This document shows, piece after piece, positions 20,795 through 33,408 of a stretch of 64,000 nucleotides of DNA. The number at the start of each line of letters is the position of its first letter. The stretch's first letter is position 1. A program made the translations under genes and the position numbers. The DNA comes from Plotosus lineatus (taxonomy: Eukaryota > Chordata > Actinopteri > Siluriformes > Plotosidae), in NCBI GenBank assembly GCA_024760905.1, contig CM045729.1, positions 9,973,580-10,037,579 on the forward strand, in the 5' to 3' direction. Under the pieces are notes generated by a model. It did not search any database, was not told the DNA's origin, and worked only from the letters and a program-made list of their open reading frames with translations.

Positions 20795-22294
20795 CAGTCG
20801 TGTTCAGAATAATCGCAGTGTGATTAAAAAGTGAAAAAAAGCTAAAATGCTGATCATCGCTTTTATTTCCCTCCATGCACACAAATGCATCGGGACCACG
20901 ACACTTTCGATTCCAAATCAAAACATGAAGAAAAATACATCAAATTTGTGTTTATTCCTTTAAGGAAACTGAAGAAGTGAATACAAGACTGTTAAAAAAT
21001 ATCAGTGTCTGTTTCTTCTCTACAAACTCAAACCTTCAGTGTATAAACTGAAAAATGGTTTAAGATTTTTTTGAATCTCTGAACTAATATTAATTTGTAT
21101 AAACAGTTTCTGAGCGCTGCTGCACATCTGGGTTGTGGAGTCACCAACTTCTGTTACCTGTGAGCAGGTGTTCCAGCCCAGGATGACCAGACCGCATTCT
21201 TCTGGATTTCTTGGTTTTGCCTCAGAAGCTGCAGTTCTGATGTCAATCCACAAATTTTCTTTTGGATGAAGGTCTGGGGTTCAGACAGCATCAATCTTGT
21301 TGCTCTGGATCCGAGATGTTTCCGTTTACTGGTGTGTTTGGGGTCATTGTCCTGTTGGAGCAGATTTCAAGAGCATTTCCTGTTCACCATGAGGCAGTAC
21401 GACCTCTTCAGGTGTTCTGATGGATTCAAACTGATCCATGATCCCTGGGATGTGATAAATAGGCCCGACACCGTAGTATGAGAAACATCCCCATATCACG
21501 GTGCTGGTGCCACCAGGCTTCACTGTCCTCATAGTGTACTGTGGCTTGAATTCAGTGCTTGGTGTCATCTAGGGGCCACGAGGACCAAAAAGAATAATCT
21601 TACTTTCATCAGTCCACAGAATGTCGCTCCGGTTCTCTTTATTCCAGTCAATGTGCTCTTTGGTGAATTGGAACCTCTTCACGTCTTTTTTTCAGCAGTG
21701 GGACGTTGCGGGGCTTCCTGCCGATAGCTGGATTTCACATAGGCGTCTTCTAATTGTAACAGGACTCACAGGTCATTTTAGACCTTCTCTGATCTTCCTG
21801 GAGCTGATTGGTCGCTGAGTCATTGCCATTTTAGTTCTTTTATCCATTCAAATGTTTTTTCTTCCACAGCTTTCAGGGTTTGGTGTCATTTTAAATAATT
21901 TGGATCACTTTATCTGAGCAGCCGAACATTCTCTGCTCTTTAAGTTTTCATCTCTCCAATCAACTTTTTAATCAAGGTACGCTGTTCTTCTGAACAATGT
22001 CTTCTGAACAATGTCTGGAACGACCCATTTTGCTCAGAATTTCTGAGAGGAATGTTGATAACCAGCAGGTACATTTCCCGCCTTCTGTCCTTAAATAATG
22101 ACAATGATTGGCTCCTGTTTTTTAAAGAATGAATGACATCACCGATTGAACTCCATACTGATATTATTTTGAACACGCCCCTTTCAATTAGTGATTCAAT
22201 TACACATAATCAGCAGCATGCGGGTCAGGACTGTTGGTTCTGTTGGATTCTATTACTCTACTACACCTGACTGATATTATTTTGAACACGACTG
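20795..22294 (-). mobile_element. Decayed Tc1/mariner transposon (unit A)
   Basis: Terminal inverted repeats read CAGTCGTGTTCAGAATAAT on the left and ATTATTTTGAACACGACTG on the right, with TA after the right end. On the minus strand the transposase survives as fragments: RHCSEEQRTLIKKLIGEMKT-type N-terminal helix-turn-helix sequence (near 21950), and VKPGGTSTVIWGCFSYYGVG with GPIYHIPGIMDQFESI (21568-21344). Frames are shifted between fragments. A second TIR-like copy, TGATATTATTTTGAACACG, sits inside at about 22157. Confidence 0.83.
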
Positions 22295-22685
22295 TAGTTC
22301 ATTACGAAGAAACTCTTCTGAATGATGTCACAGCTTTATGTTTGTCTGTTATAACGCACTGACACTGGAGACTCCTTCCATTATTCGGAAGAAGAGTCGA
22401 TATTCCATTCCAGAGACTCCTTCCATTATTCGGCACCAGAAAAGTAGATATTGATGCTCGATTGTTTTCTCAGACACCTGCGAAAGTAGAAAGAGCTGCA
22501 TTGAGCTGCATTCTCATTTTCAGTGTTGTGTGAAAAGAGTGTGGTGACATGCAATGCAATCACTGGGGTGCGTCTGCACAATTTAAATAAAGAGGAAAAA
22601 AAAACAGAGAAAAATGACATGCAATTTAATAACATCCTGTTCTATTTTTATATTAAAACTCATTAAAATACATTACTGATCACAG
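22295..22685. other. Interval with a 45-base imperfect duplication (unit A)
   Basis: GAGACTCCTTCCATTATTCG occurs at 22368 and again at 22413, a 45-base period kept in B and C. No gene was recognised. The rest is AT-rich. Confidence 0.55.
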
Positions 22686-22866
22686 GGCAGTGGAAGCTGG
22701 TGGTAATTTGCTGGATCACTCATCCCAAGGTTGGGGGTTCAAGCCCCACTCGCCACGGGTTGTCACTGTCCCCCCAGTGCAGATAACTGGGTTATCAAAG
22801 GCCGGCCATGTCTCTCACTGTCTCTGGTGAGAGGTTCATGTCAAAGAACCATTGCTGACTTTTCAT
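22686..22866 (+). mobile_element. RTE-tail SINE family, 3'-truncated (unit A)
   Basis: GGTTGGGGGTTCAAGCCCCA (box B) is followed by TGCAGATAACTGGGTTATCA and AAGAACCATTGCTGACTTTT. It stops before the RTE-derived module, which the SINE at 9704 still has. Confidence 0.68.
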
Positions 22867-23089
22867 CATTTTAATCCACATATTACACAGGCATCATCTA
22901 CTGGTCTTTTTTCTTCCGTCAACGCCCAGCGTGTCCTCAGATTCCTGTTTTTGGCGAATAGCACTACAGTTAGAGAACCTGATGTGAGATTACTCCAACC
23001 TCTTGAGATACTTTTGTGCTCACCATGCTGGGAAACAGTGACTATTGTAGAACTTTCAGTCTGCAGATTTTATAAGCTGCTTTCGCCTT

Positions 23090-23360
23090 ATTAAGGTTGC
23101 GGGGAGGCTGACGCCCATCTCAGCCAACTCCGGGCGAACCATTCGTCAAAACATTACAGAACATTATGGAATCACGAATCAGCCAACTGTGCATGTTTTT
23201 GGACTGTGGGAGGAAATCGGAGTAACTGGAGGAAACCAAGCACAGGAACAACATGCAAACTCCACACAGAAACACGGATGTTGTTCCCGGGAATCAAACC
23301 CAGGCCCTTCCTGCTGTGAGGTGGATATATTAATCACTGCACCACCACGCTGCCCTCCCA
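23090..23360 (-). mobile_element. tRNA-derived SINE (unit A)
   Basis: The plus strand runs from AGGTTGCGGGGAGGCTGA through TTTTTGGACTGTGGGAGGAA and CATGCAAACTCCACACAGAA to AATCAAACCCAGGCCC and TGCACCACCACGCTGCCC. Its complement is a tRNA-like head with GGTTTGATTCC as box B. A second piece of the same module is at 23535-23600. Confidence 0.68.
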
Positions 23361-24063
23361 AAATATTCTTCTTCTTCTTCTTCTTATTATTATTATTATT
23401 CTTATTCTTGTTATTGTTTTTTTTTTTGTTTTTTTTGTTTTTTTTTGTTTGCATTAAACAGTCTCTAAGATCAATAAGTTTAAAACACTGACTCATTTGC
23501 CAAGCCACTTAATAATGTAGAGAGGCAATGATCACAGGGAGGCTGGAGCCTATCTCAGCCGACACTAAGCGGGGTACCCAAGTCCATCACAGAGAGAAGC
23601 TGAAACTTCAAAGTCAGAAATGTAAACTTGGCTCCATCTGCTGTATGATTTGAAACACTGCAAGGATTTTGACATTTTTTTTCGTTTCAGATTTTGGAGG
23701 AGATGGTGTGTGTGTGTATGTGTGTGTGTGTGTGTGTGTGTGAGTGTACATGTTGAAAGACTGAATTTCTCAGGAACACACTTTGTCAATTTCTGAACCA
23801 CTCACTCCTACACTTGGTGAAGGTGAAGCTCACCATGAACATTTCGCAATGTAAAATCCAATAGATGATTCCTGTGTATTTTTTCTTTTAATCATTTTAA
23901 TAATTTTAATTCCATCCTGTAGTTTATTTGTTTGTGGAAGTCCTGAAAGCCAAGGTTGTGGAAAAAGTCTGCTGGAGACATTTTACTTTAATATCACATG
24001 ATTTTAATTTAACAAATCTTTATTTCAACAGAACATTTCATTATTTTATATTATTTTGAGAAC
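23361..24063. other. Intergenic interval downstream of next TRIM copy
   Basis: CTT/ATT-type low-complexity DNA (23365-23450), a SINE piece (23535-23600) and a TG run (23704-23742), then AT-rich sequence leading into the next unit. No gene seen. Confidence 0.55.
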
Positions 24064-24800
24064 TCTGAATAAAATTCTGTCGATATTTCCAGTTTTTATT
24101 TTCGTTCGATTTCACAGACGAAGTGAGTCGGAATGACGTCATAAAACTTCAAAAACGTTTCACAATGAAGTGTTCAGTGCTTTTTGTAAAACAAACATTC
24201 ACAAAGAATAAACTTTTAATCTTCAATATTTCATTCACTGAAATAAAACAAAACCAGCTCCGACTGATCTGATTCGTTTACAGAGACTGAAGTGGGCGGA
24301 GCTTTAGAGGAGATTCTTCACCACGAACACAGAGGAATGGCAGTAATGTATCAGTGAATGTGTGTGTGAAAGTGTGGATGTGTTTGTTAGTGAGCGGGTC
24401 GGAGAAGGACAGTTTTCCTCTGTCCCAGTCCAACTGGACTCTGATCCTCTGGAGTTTCTGTGATACTGAGAGGAGAGTCCCTGTCTGTGGTGGAGAAACT
24501 GCTGCATATTTACCATCATAATACCGCACATACCAGATTCCACTGCTGGAGAATATCCTCCCTTCCTCTGAGCTGATTCTCTCATCACACCCACAAACCA
24601 CCCTGTACAGTCTCCAACATCAACATCCCAGCAGTGAGTCCCTGAGTTAAAACTCTCAGAGCCCAGAATACAGAAATTACAATTAAATCTCTCTGGATTA
24701 TCAGGAAGTTTCTGTTTCTCTTTCCTGAATCTCACACTGGTCAGATCATCAGATACAATGAGTTTAGGATGAGCGGTGTTGGGGTCCAGAGTTACAGGTA

Positions 24801-24833
<33 letters not shown>

Positions 24834-25225
24834 AATAAGAGAAAATAGAAACTCTGTAAGAAACTCTGAAGCTTGAAGTCTCTGCTGCGCTCCGTTGGTT
24901 CCTCGGTGTCTCTGCTCAATACAAACACTGAACGGAGAAAGTTTTTCTTGAATGAATGAGCCACAGTCTGATCTTCAACTTTCAAAATAAACTGTCGACT
25001 GCATCCCCGAGGAACCGAATTAAACACGAACACTCTTATAATAATAATAATAATAATAATATCACATAAATTCTCCCACTTTTTGAAATCTAAAAAGTTC
25101 TGCTGCTTCGGGACCACCTCACTGCTGATGCTGCTGCCGCTGCGACCCGAACCCGGATGAAGCAGATGATGATGATTATGATAACAATACATACATTTTT
25201 TTACACAAGAGAGCTTTGAGAGATT

Positions 25226-25470
25226 TCCTTTCGGCTTTTTCTCTTTCTCAGGGGTCGCAACAGCCAATGATTCGCACGTTTGATTTGGTTCATCGGTTTT
25301 TACGTCGGATGCCCTTCCTGACACAACCCTTTTGCAAGGGACAGAAACACGCTGACGGCTTTGCAGTTCCTCTTTACGAAAGTCAGCAATGGTTCTTTGA
25401 CATGAACCTCTCACCATGGACAGTGAGAGACATGGCCCGCCTTTGATAACCCAGTTACTGCACTGGGGAC
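25226..25470 (-). mobile_element. RTE-tailed SINE, 5'-truncated (unit B)
   Basis: Orthologous in position to the unit-A copy at 1156, in TRIM intron 5, with a few substitutions. Confidence 0.7.
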
Positions 25471-25662
25471 ATTTTTACACCAATTGATTGAAATAAAATA
25501 AGGAAAAACCTCTCTGTTTTAGCTTCAAATCATTCGCAACAAAAAACTTATCAGTTATTGAACGCACCACAGTGTACACGAACCAAAGGATTTCAAAATA
25601 AAAGTTTCACTGGATTAAATGACGTTGCATGAAATGTAAACAGATTTATTATACGTAGAAGG

Positions 25663-25663
<1 letters not shown>

Positions 25664-25710
<47 letters not shown>

Positions 25711-25772
25711 TAATAATAATAATAATAAAAACAAAAACAAAACAAAACCACAATAATAATAATAATAATAAT
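25664..25772. repeat. ATT/AAT microsatellite (unit B)
   Basis: ATT repeats, a CATAAT break, then AAT repeats, an A-rich spacer and more AAT. The LINE empty site lies about 80 bases further on. Confidence 0.9.
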
Positions 25773-27290
25773 TTAAATTTGTAATATACAAATAAATGCT
25801 TCAAACCTCTTCAGTGCAGTTTATTAGAAAACAGAAAGCAGCTTAAGGAATTGAAATTAGAAATTGTATGTGCACGCACACGCACACACACACAAGATAG
25901 AATGAATGTGAAAAATTGGTACTTTCAGCAGCTTACTGTATTGTACAGTGTCCTGCATCTTCTCGCAGACTCTGAACTTCAGGTTGCTCAGATGCTTTGC
26001 CACATGGATCAGTGCTCCTGAAAGCTCCTCTGGATGCTGCAGTGTGCACTGGGCTCTGGAAACACATTCGGGAGTCAGTGCTGCTGTGGGTTTGGATTGA
26101 GAAACACAGAGAATGAGAGAGACAGGAAGAACATCACTCACCTTTTTCACTGTGGCCTTGTAGTTCTGTAAAACAACAAAGTAAATATCAGTGGAGATGA
26201 TTGACATTTTTACACCAATGAAATATGGCGTTTCTGATGATGGAAACAAGTTTTACTTTCTCACAGTATAAATACTGAATAAATGATCCTCACTTGTAAG
26301 AACGAGACGTCTTCAGCTCTCATCTCGTCTTCTATGGCTCTGATTGTGTCTGAAAGAGATGAAATGTCTTTGCTCAGCTTCTCCATCTTCTCCTTCATCA
26401 TCTGACTCTTCTGCTCCTCTTCCTCTCTCACTGCAGTGATCCTGACTGTCTCTTCATCTCGTAGAAACCGGTGAAGCTTCTCAAACTCCTCCTTAATCTG
26501 ACGCTCTGTGTGTTGGGCCTGAATCTGCAGTGAAGAGGAATTCAAATGAAATAGAATCCATTATGCAATGATGTAAAATATAATTATAATATCAAACCCA
26601 TGCTATTGATTCTGACCTTTATGTGTTCTGCAGTCTGACTCCAGTTCAGTTTACAGTCTTCCAAGATCTTCAGTTTCTCCTGTAGGGGCTTCAGTGCAGT
26701 TTTGAGCTCCTCCTGAAACAAATCCACACACTGCATGGAGACTCTGTGTTTCAGATCTTATTTTACACATCGTTACCTCACACCACTGTTTATTAGGAAG
26801 ACTTAACTGTACAATGTTCAGCGTGTGGTTTTATAATATACATTATTTACCTTACAGTCTGTTACTGCCTCATCAATGGGGCAGAATTTGTGGTTGGTGT
26901 GTTTTCTTGAAATCTGACACACCATACACACCGGCTGTTGATCGTCCAGACAGAAAATTTTTAATTTCTCATTGTGCAGACTGCAGACTGTTTCAGACCC
27001 TGATGAAGATCTCTGACTTCTCTCCTGTAAGAAAGTCTCACACAGGTTCTTTAAGGCCAGACTGATGGGAGGAGACTCCTTAGATGACTTCCTCCTACAA
27101 ACGGGACATTCTCTGGATATTTTGGTCTCCCAGAACTTCTCCAAACACACTTTACACACTCTGTGACTGCAGCCCAGAAGAACAGGATTCTTGAAGATTT
27201 CACAGCACACAGGACAGGAGAAATCCTCCTCTGAGAACTTGGAAGCCATTTTATTTTGCTGTTGTTGTTCTCTCCAGTCCAAATGTTCAG

Positions 27291-27305
27291 AGTTTCACTT
27301 TCACT
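27291..27305 (-). promoter_or_regulatory. ISRE/IRF-type element upstream of TRIM (unit B)
   Basis: Same AGTGAAAGTGAAACT as in unit A, 42 bases before the ATG. B and C have a 2-base insertion between it and the ATG relative to A. Confidence 0.58.
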
Positions 27306-28029
27306 TTGATTAAAAGTAATTAAAGCCTGATTTCAGGTTTCTTTAAAGTAAAACACACAACTTTGTAGATCCAGTTATTCATCACTTCTTCACACAGTGC
27401 TGAGAATGAGACTCATATTTCTCCATAAACCGAGAATAAAACAAAACTCACCAGAGCAGAACACTGCAGGCTGGTTATGGAGTTATGGTCGTCTCAGACT
27501 ACACACTTCCTGAATAGGAGGAGTTTTAGAGAGACTTTTAGAGAGAATGATGTTCCCAACATTCGCAGTCACTGAATGTCACAAAATGACATTTATCAGA
27601 AAAGTTGGCAAATCCAAAATCTGCTTAGCTCATTAGCATTCACGAAGAGTTCACTTAAAGTCTGTGTAAATAAATAAACAACTGCACTTATTACACTTGT
27701 GTTTGTAACGTTGGGGTAATGGACAATATAGCAATGTACATCAGTCTCCTGTAGATGGAAGCAAAGGAGAAAGATGTGAGAAAAGAACATTGATAAGAAA
27801 AATATGAATTATCAACAAAGGAGTCATTTCAGTTTTCTCTGACTGACTTGAAATGGTTCCTTAAAATCTCTCTAATCACAGACAGTGAGACGTGTGGCTG
27901 GCCTTTGATCATCCAGTTTGCTGCACTGTGTGTGTGTGTGTGTGTGTGTTGGGGGGGGGGGTGTTAGCAAATGACAATTCAGTGATGAGACTTCAGTGTT
28001 ATATCACTGTGGAACCAACATCTGAATAA

Positions 28030-29192
28030 ACAACAGTTTGGTTTCAGCCAAGAAAGAGCACCACAGATGCAGTGTTTGCCTTGAGAATGTGAAGAGAAGT
28101 ACAGAGAAGGTCAGAAGGAGCTGCATTGTGCCTTTGTGGATCTGGAGAAAGCACATGACAGGGTGCCGAGAGAGGAATTGTGGTATTGCATGAGGAAGTC
28201 TGGAGTGGCAGAGAAGTATGTTAGAGTGGTGCAGGACATGTATGACTGATGTAAGACAGTGGTGAGGTGTGCTGTCGGTGTGACAAAAAAGTTCAAGGTG
28301 GAGGTGGGACTGCATCAAGGGTCAGCTCTGAGCCCCTTCTTGTTTGCTATAGTGATGGACAGGCTGACAGACAAGGTTAGACAAGAATCTCCATGGACTA
28401 TGTTGTTTTCAGATGACATTGTGATCTGTAGTGAGAGCAGAGAACAAGTGCAGGAAAATCTAGAGAGGTGGAGGTATGCCCTGGAAAGGAGAGAAATGAA
28501 GGTTAGCCTCAGTAAGATAGAATACATGTGTGTGAACGACAAGGACCCATGAGGAACGGTGAGGTTACAGGGAGCAGAGATAAAGAAGGTGGAGGATTTT
28601 AAGTACTTAGGCTCAACAATCCAGAGCAATGGAGTGTGGAAAAGAGGTGAAGAAGCGTGTGCAGGCAGGCTGGAATGGTTGGAGAAAAGTGTCCGCTGTG
28701 ATGTGTGATAGGAAGGTATCAGCATGAATGAAAGGAAAAGTGTACAAGACAGTGATGAGGCCAGCGATGTTGTATGGTTTAGAAACAGTGGCACTGGGGA
28801 GAAGACAGGAGGCTGAGCTGGAGGTAGCAGAGATGAAATTGTTGAGGTTCTCTTTGGGAGTAACGAGGATGGAAAAGATCAGGAATGAGTACATCAGAGG
28901 GACAGCACATGTTAGATGTTTTGGAGACAAAGTCAGAGAGGCTAGATTGAGATGGTTTGGACATGTACAGAGGAGGGATAGTGAATATATTGGTAGTAGG
29001 ATGCTGAGGTTGGAACTACCAGGTAGAAGGTCTAGAGGAAGACCAAAGAGAAATTTTATGGATGTGGTGAAGGAGGACATGAAGGTAGTTGGAGTAAGAG
29101 TAGAGGATGTAGAGGATAGGGTAAGATTGAGGCAGATCATTTGCTGTGGCGACCCCTGAAGGAAAAGCCGAAAAGAAAAGAAGAAGAAGAAG
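28030..29192 (+). mobile_element. 5'-truncated RTE LINE fragment (unit B)
   Basis: Keeps the 86-base segment missing in A, so the frame 28728-29159 reads through [14 protein letters not shown] to RPKRNFMDVVKEDMKVVGV before the 3' tail and GAA run. An in-frame TGA at about 28247 and the TGA at 28550 break the RT part. Confidence 0.82.
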
Positions 29193-29623
29193 GATTGGCC
29201 GAGTCAAAGTCCTGACCTGAACCCTATTGAGATGCTGTGACATGACCTTAAAAAGGTTGTTCATGCCAGAAAACCATCTGATCTTAAACAATTGTGCAGA
29301 GAAGAGTGGGCCAAAATCCCATCCAGCCATGTGAAACTCATCGCCTCTTATCACAAATGCTTTTTGCAGTTATTGCTGCAAAAGGTGGTTCAACCAGATA
29401 TCAGGTTTAGCAGGAATTTACTTTTTCACACGGGCCCTTGTAGGTTCGGATTTTTTTTTTCCATAAAAAAAATGCAATTGGCACTGAAAACTGCATGTAG
29501 TGTTTACTTGTGTTTTCTCTTTGTATAATATTTAGGTTTGTTTGATCTGAAATGGATGACGGTGACAAACGTGCACAAAATGTCAGAAATTGGTCAGGGG
29601 GCGAAAACTTTGGCACAGCACTG
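29193..29623 (+). mobile_element. Tc1/mariner C-terminal remnant (unit B)
   Basis: As in unit A, but the DLNPIE frame is followed by an in-frame TGA (GAGATGCTGTGACATGACC). The right terminus ends AAACTTTGGCACAGCACTG before TA. Confidence 0.8.
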
Positions 29624-30267
29624 TATGCGCCGCCATTGAAAAGTCTGAATCCACCTTCTACCTCAGTTGGAATGAGTAGTTGCGTCCAGACTTTAAAAGA
29701 AGACTGTGAAGCAACAACTGAAAGTGTGATTGACCCAAGTGAAGCTTATGGTGCGAACCCGCATCATGCTGCTGCTCGCGAGCTCAGGCATTCATTCTGC
29801 ACTTTCACATAGTCAGTGAGTCAACATCATCATTATTAAGAAAGATATTGTTTATTTATCAGGCTGTTCAAATCTTCAAAAGGAAATTGTAGATTTTAAA
29901 ATAATAAAAATGAAATCATATCATTCTCCTGATGGCCACATCAGGTGTCGAGGATAATTATATCAAACTACACTGAATAATGAAAAGTTAACTGATTGCT
30001 TCCTTCTTAGACCAAGACGAAATATCTGGTTCCTGTTTGCCTCACCATGAAGACAGGCAGCTCTGTGTTGCCATAAAAATCAAATAAAAAGTTTAGCCAG
30101 CCTCACGTGATATTGTAATGAACAGCATCCCCCTCTGTGGTATCTGAAGGGAGGATTAGGAGACTCTCCTCCCGAACTGGGAAATCCTTTGAAATAACTA
30201 AATATAGTCACTGAACTTGGCACTTGTCCTTGGGTAGGATGTCAGTTTTTCTCTAAAAATATATGTT
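29624..30267. other. Interval without recognised gene (unit B)
   Basis: Counterpart of 8653-9339, about 50 bases shorter because a short segment near 29942 is missing relative to A. Confidence 0.5.
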
Positions 30268-30376
30268 CTTCTTTTCCTTTTGTCTTTTCCCTGCAGGGGT
30301 CGCCACAGCGAATCATCTGCCTCCATCTCACCCTATCCTTTGCATGTTCTTCTCTTATACCAGCTACCTTCATGTC
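30268..30376 (-). mobile_element. RTE LINE 3'-end fragment (unit B)
   Basis: Counterpart of 9340-9450. It has TGCAGGGGTCGCCACAGCGA where A has TCAGGGGTCGCC. Confidence 0.73.
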
Positions 30377-30382
30377 CCTCTG

Positions 30383-30435
30383 TCCGCAGGTAATCAGGAC
30401 TGGGATCCACCGCAACCACTAGATCTCTCTGTGTG

Positions 30436-30513
<78 letters not shown>

Positions 30514-30773
30514 GAGATCCCTCACTGTCCGCAGTTAACAGTTAATGGGAACCGAGATCCCCCGCAACTGCCGATTTCCACGAAGTAGGATCGACCCCCC
30601 TGACTGACGTATACATACATGTGTATGTGTATATCAATAAATACATATTCAACGATATAAATTCCATCTCTGTCCTTTATCACTCTAATTTGCTGCATAT
30701 CTCTATTTCTTTGCTGTGCCAACTAGTATAAATCATTTTCTCCCTCCTTACTGTACAACCTAGCATACAAGTC

Positions 30774-30857
<84 letters not shown>

Positions 30858-31135
30858 CACATGCACACACACACACACACACAGAGGGGCAGTAATAGTC
30901 TAGTGGACAGGGTGGACTGGGTTATCAAAGGCTGGACATGTCTCTCATTGTCCATAGTGAGAAGCAGAGAAAAAGAATCATTGCTGACTTTCGTAAAAAG
31001 AGTGGGCTGCAAAGCCGTCACCGTGTTTCTGTCCCTTGCTCAAGACTTGTGACAGGAAGGGCATCCGACGTAAAATTCTATGCCAAATCAAATGTATGAA
31101 TCAGATGATTCGCTGTGGCGACTCCTGAGAAAGGG

Positions 31136-31213
<78 letters not shown>

Positions 31214-31265
31214 TGATCCCTCTGTCCGCAGTTAATCAGGACTGAGATCCACGGATCTCTCTGTG

Positions 31266-31327
<62 letters not shown>

Positions 31328-31370
31328 TCCCTCACTGTCCGCGGTTAATGGGGACCGAGACGTGTACAGA
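30383..31370. repeat. TA-tract and GATCCCTC module cluster (unit B)
   Basis: Four related modules (30383, 30514, 31211, 31325) alternate with TA runs at 30439-30504, 30777-30853, 31138-31210 and 31264-31284, the last followed by AC repeats. The module at 30514 is the longest (AGATCCCTCACTGTCCGCAG to TTTCCACGAAGTAGGATCG). An RTE internal fragment is at 30661-30775. B holds about 220 bases here that A lacks. Confidence 0.62.
30890..31140 (+). mobile_element. RTE-tailed SINE lacking box B (unit B)
   Basis: GGGGCAGTAATAGTCTAGTG jumps from GACAGGGTG directly to GACTGGGTTATCAAAGG. About 75 bases including box B, present in A, are gone. The RTE tail is intact up to GATTCGCTGTGGCGACTCCT. Confidence 0.72.
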
Positions 31371-31556
31371 CATGTTTCTGTGCATCATATCAATAAATAC
31401 ATATTCAACAATATAAATGCTTCTAATAACAATTAAAATATATATACACACATACAGATGCGTGCACACTCAGATGTGCACCTCCCATAAAAATCTCGTT
31501 TTGTTGGATTGTTTTTTGTTTTTGTTTGTTTGAGGTTTTGCATAATTAGCCATTTT

Positions 31557-31607
31557 GTACACACACACACATACACATATATATATCCATATATACACAC
31601 ACACATG

Positions 31608-31664
<57 letters not shown>

Positions 31665-31676
31665 TTATATATATAT
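31557..31676. repeat. Compound (AC)n/(TA)n microsatellite (unit B)
   Basis: Mixed AC and TA tracts leading into the RTE 3' fragment. Shorter than in A. Confidence 0.85.
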
Positions 31677-31769
31677 CTTCTTTTCCTTTCGGCTTTTCCC
31701 TTCAGGGGTCGGCACAGCGAATCATCTGCCTCCATCTCACCCTGTCCTTTGCATCTTCTTCTCTTACAT
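31677..31769 (-). mobile_element. RTE LINE 3'-end fragment (unit B)
   Basis: Counterpart of 10705-10795, with the terminal CTTC (GAAG on the element strand) preserved. Confidence 0.72.
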
Positions 31770-32010
31770 ATTTATCTTTTATATATATAAATAGACAGAG
31801 AGAGAGAGAAAGAGAGTGAGAGAGAGGCCAATTGCTCAGCCTCTGCTGTAAAGCGGAGCTTTGGAGTTTTTACTGGTCTGTCTTGGAGAAGATGGCGCGA
31901 AGCCACTATGCAAAGCTATGAATTTACCAATCTATGTTCCAATCCTCAGCTATGATCACGAGCTTTAGGTAACCAAAATAACAAGATTGCTTATACAAGT
32001 AGCTGAAATG

Positions 32011-32371
32011 AGCTTCTGTCACCGGGTGGCGAGGCTCTCCTTTCGAGATCGGGTGAGAGGCTCAGCCATCAAGGGGGAGCTTGGAGTAGAATCACTGCTC
32101 CTCCACGTTGAGAGGAGCCAGTTGAGGTGGCTCAGGCATCTGGTGTGAATGCTTCCCGAACACCACGCTGGTGTGGTGTTTCGGGCATGTCCAACCAGAA
32201 GAGACCCTGGAGTCCACCTAGAACATGCTGGAGGGCTTATGTCTCTCAGATCGTCTGGGAACACCTTGGAGTCCCCAGAGAAGAGCTGGAGGAAGTAGAT
32301 GGGGAGAGGGACGTCTGGACCTCACTGTGTAGGCTGCTGCCCTCGTGACCCAACCCCAGATTAAGCGAAAG
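32011..32371 (+). mobile_element. Non-LTR retrotransposon 3' fragment, second family (unit B)
   Basis: Counterpart of 11038-11398. The frame 32127-32348 reads SPPRTCWRAYVSQIVWEHLG then VPREELEEVDGERDVW, the usual C-terminal end of this LINE protein. Confidence 0.67.
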
Positions 32372-33342
32372 ACAGGCATGTGACTTTTCCACGAATTTGC
32401 AGAATTCAGATTTTTTCAATGGCCCAGTTAAAAAAAATAAATAAATCAAAATTTTCCATGCCAAATATGTCAAAATAATCTTTTCCGCTTTTATTCCGTT
32501 CCGAGTTTTGCATAAAATGACCTCTCTTGAAATCATTGATGTTGAAACACGTACGTAGACATTCGCCCTACTTCCGATCTGTCCAGATATCAAAAGCATG
32601 TCAGGGAAAGAGAAAAAAGATTCTGCTCGAATCAAAGAAATAGACAAAGTCGTAAAAAAAACAATTTTAGGTGGGAATGGATGGAAACAGAAACCGTAGC
32701 ATTCAATTGCCGGAACATTTGGTGTTCAAGCGAAGAACCCAGAACCTTACGGACTTAACCCTTTGTTTGCCGTTCGACCAGAAACTTCCGTGCAAAGAAA
32801 AGAGCCAGTGAAACAACCAGTTCCTGTCACAGATCGAGCAGTTAATTTTGAGGTATGTTTGAGAATTTTCTTGTCTAGTTTCCGATTATATTTTTCAAAT
32901 TATTGTGAATGCATGCATGTTTTAGGTGTAGGACGTTCATGTGTTTATTCCATGAACTGAATCAAATGAGCCGACTCCATGGTCACTGAACAATTTTTCT
33001 GCTATTTAAAATAAATAAATTATTGCCACATTAACGCAAGAGTTTTTCGTGATTAACTGATGTAAATAGGCATTGTTATTAATTGTTTCTAAACAGCAGC
33101 GGGAGTGGGTGCTCGTGTAATTAGCTCATTAATATTGGAAATGTAAAAATATGAATCTTAGACTCGACCGAAACGCCTCAGCATCCAGAAAAACAAACTT
33201 TCGAAGGCAGCCTCTGTCATGTCGTCATAAACGGAACGGGAAGTAATAATAAAGCGAGTGGTCTTGAAACCAAAGTTGTGTGTGTCTTCACGTGTTAGAG
33301 CAGTTATAGAAGCCGTATTGATCGCGAGCAGGAGGGTTTACA
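32372..33342 (+). mobile_element. Probable gypsy leader/LTR and candidate exon region (unit B)
   Basis: Includes the open stretch FGVQAKNPEPYGLNPLFAVR near 32720-32780 with a GAG/GTATGT donor-like site at about 32850, and an AATAAA-type signal near 33250. Unit A has a 38-base hairpin-forming segment (after 11558) that is absent here. Confidence 0.4.
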
Positions 33343-33408
33343 TTGGCGACGAGGATAAATATCTCACGAAGAAGACATAAACATTAGAACTGTGACAGTT
33401 TAGTGAAA

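Larger units (their letters stand above)
24278..27249 (-). pseudogene. TRIM family E3 ligase, unit B copy with two frame breaks
   Basis: Exons are 27249-26851, 26712-26617, 26524-26294, 26165-26142, 26055-25937 and 24800-24278. RING, B-box and coiled-coil exons are intact. Exon 4 is 24 bases instead of 23 because of one extra A in the AAAA run before the donor, which shifts exon 5 and the SPRY domain. The SPRY exon is one base short (three instead of four G on the gene strand near 24555). The two shifts are opposite in sign, but between them lie exon 5 and the first half of SPRY, so the domain would be scrambled and probably terminated. Both are single-base homopolymer changes, so consensus error is a real alternative to pseudogenisation. 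Intron 5 is short and lacks the LINE. Confidence 0.65.
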
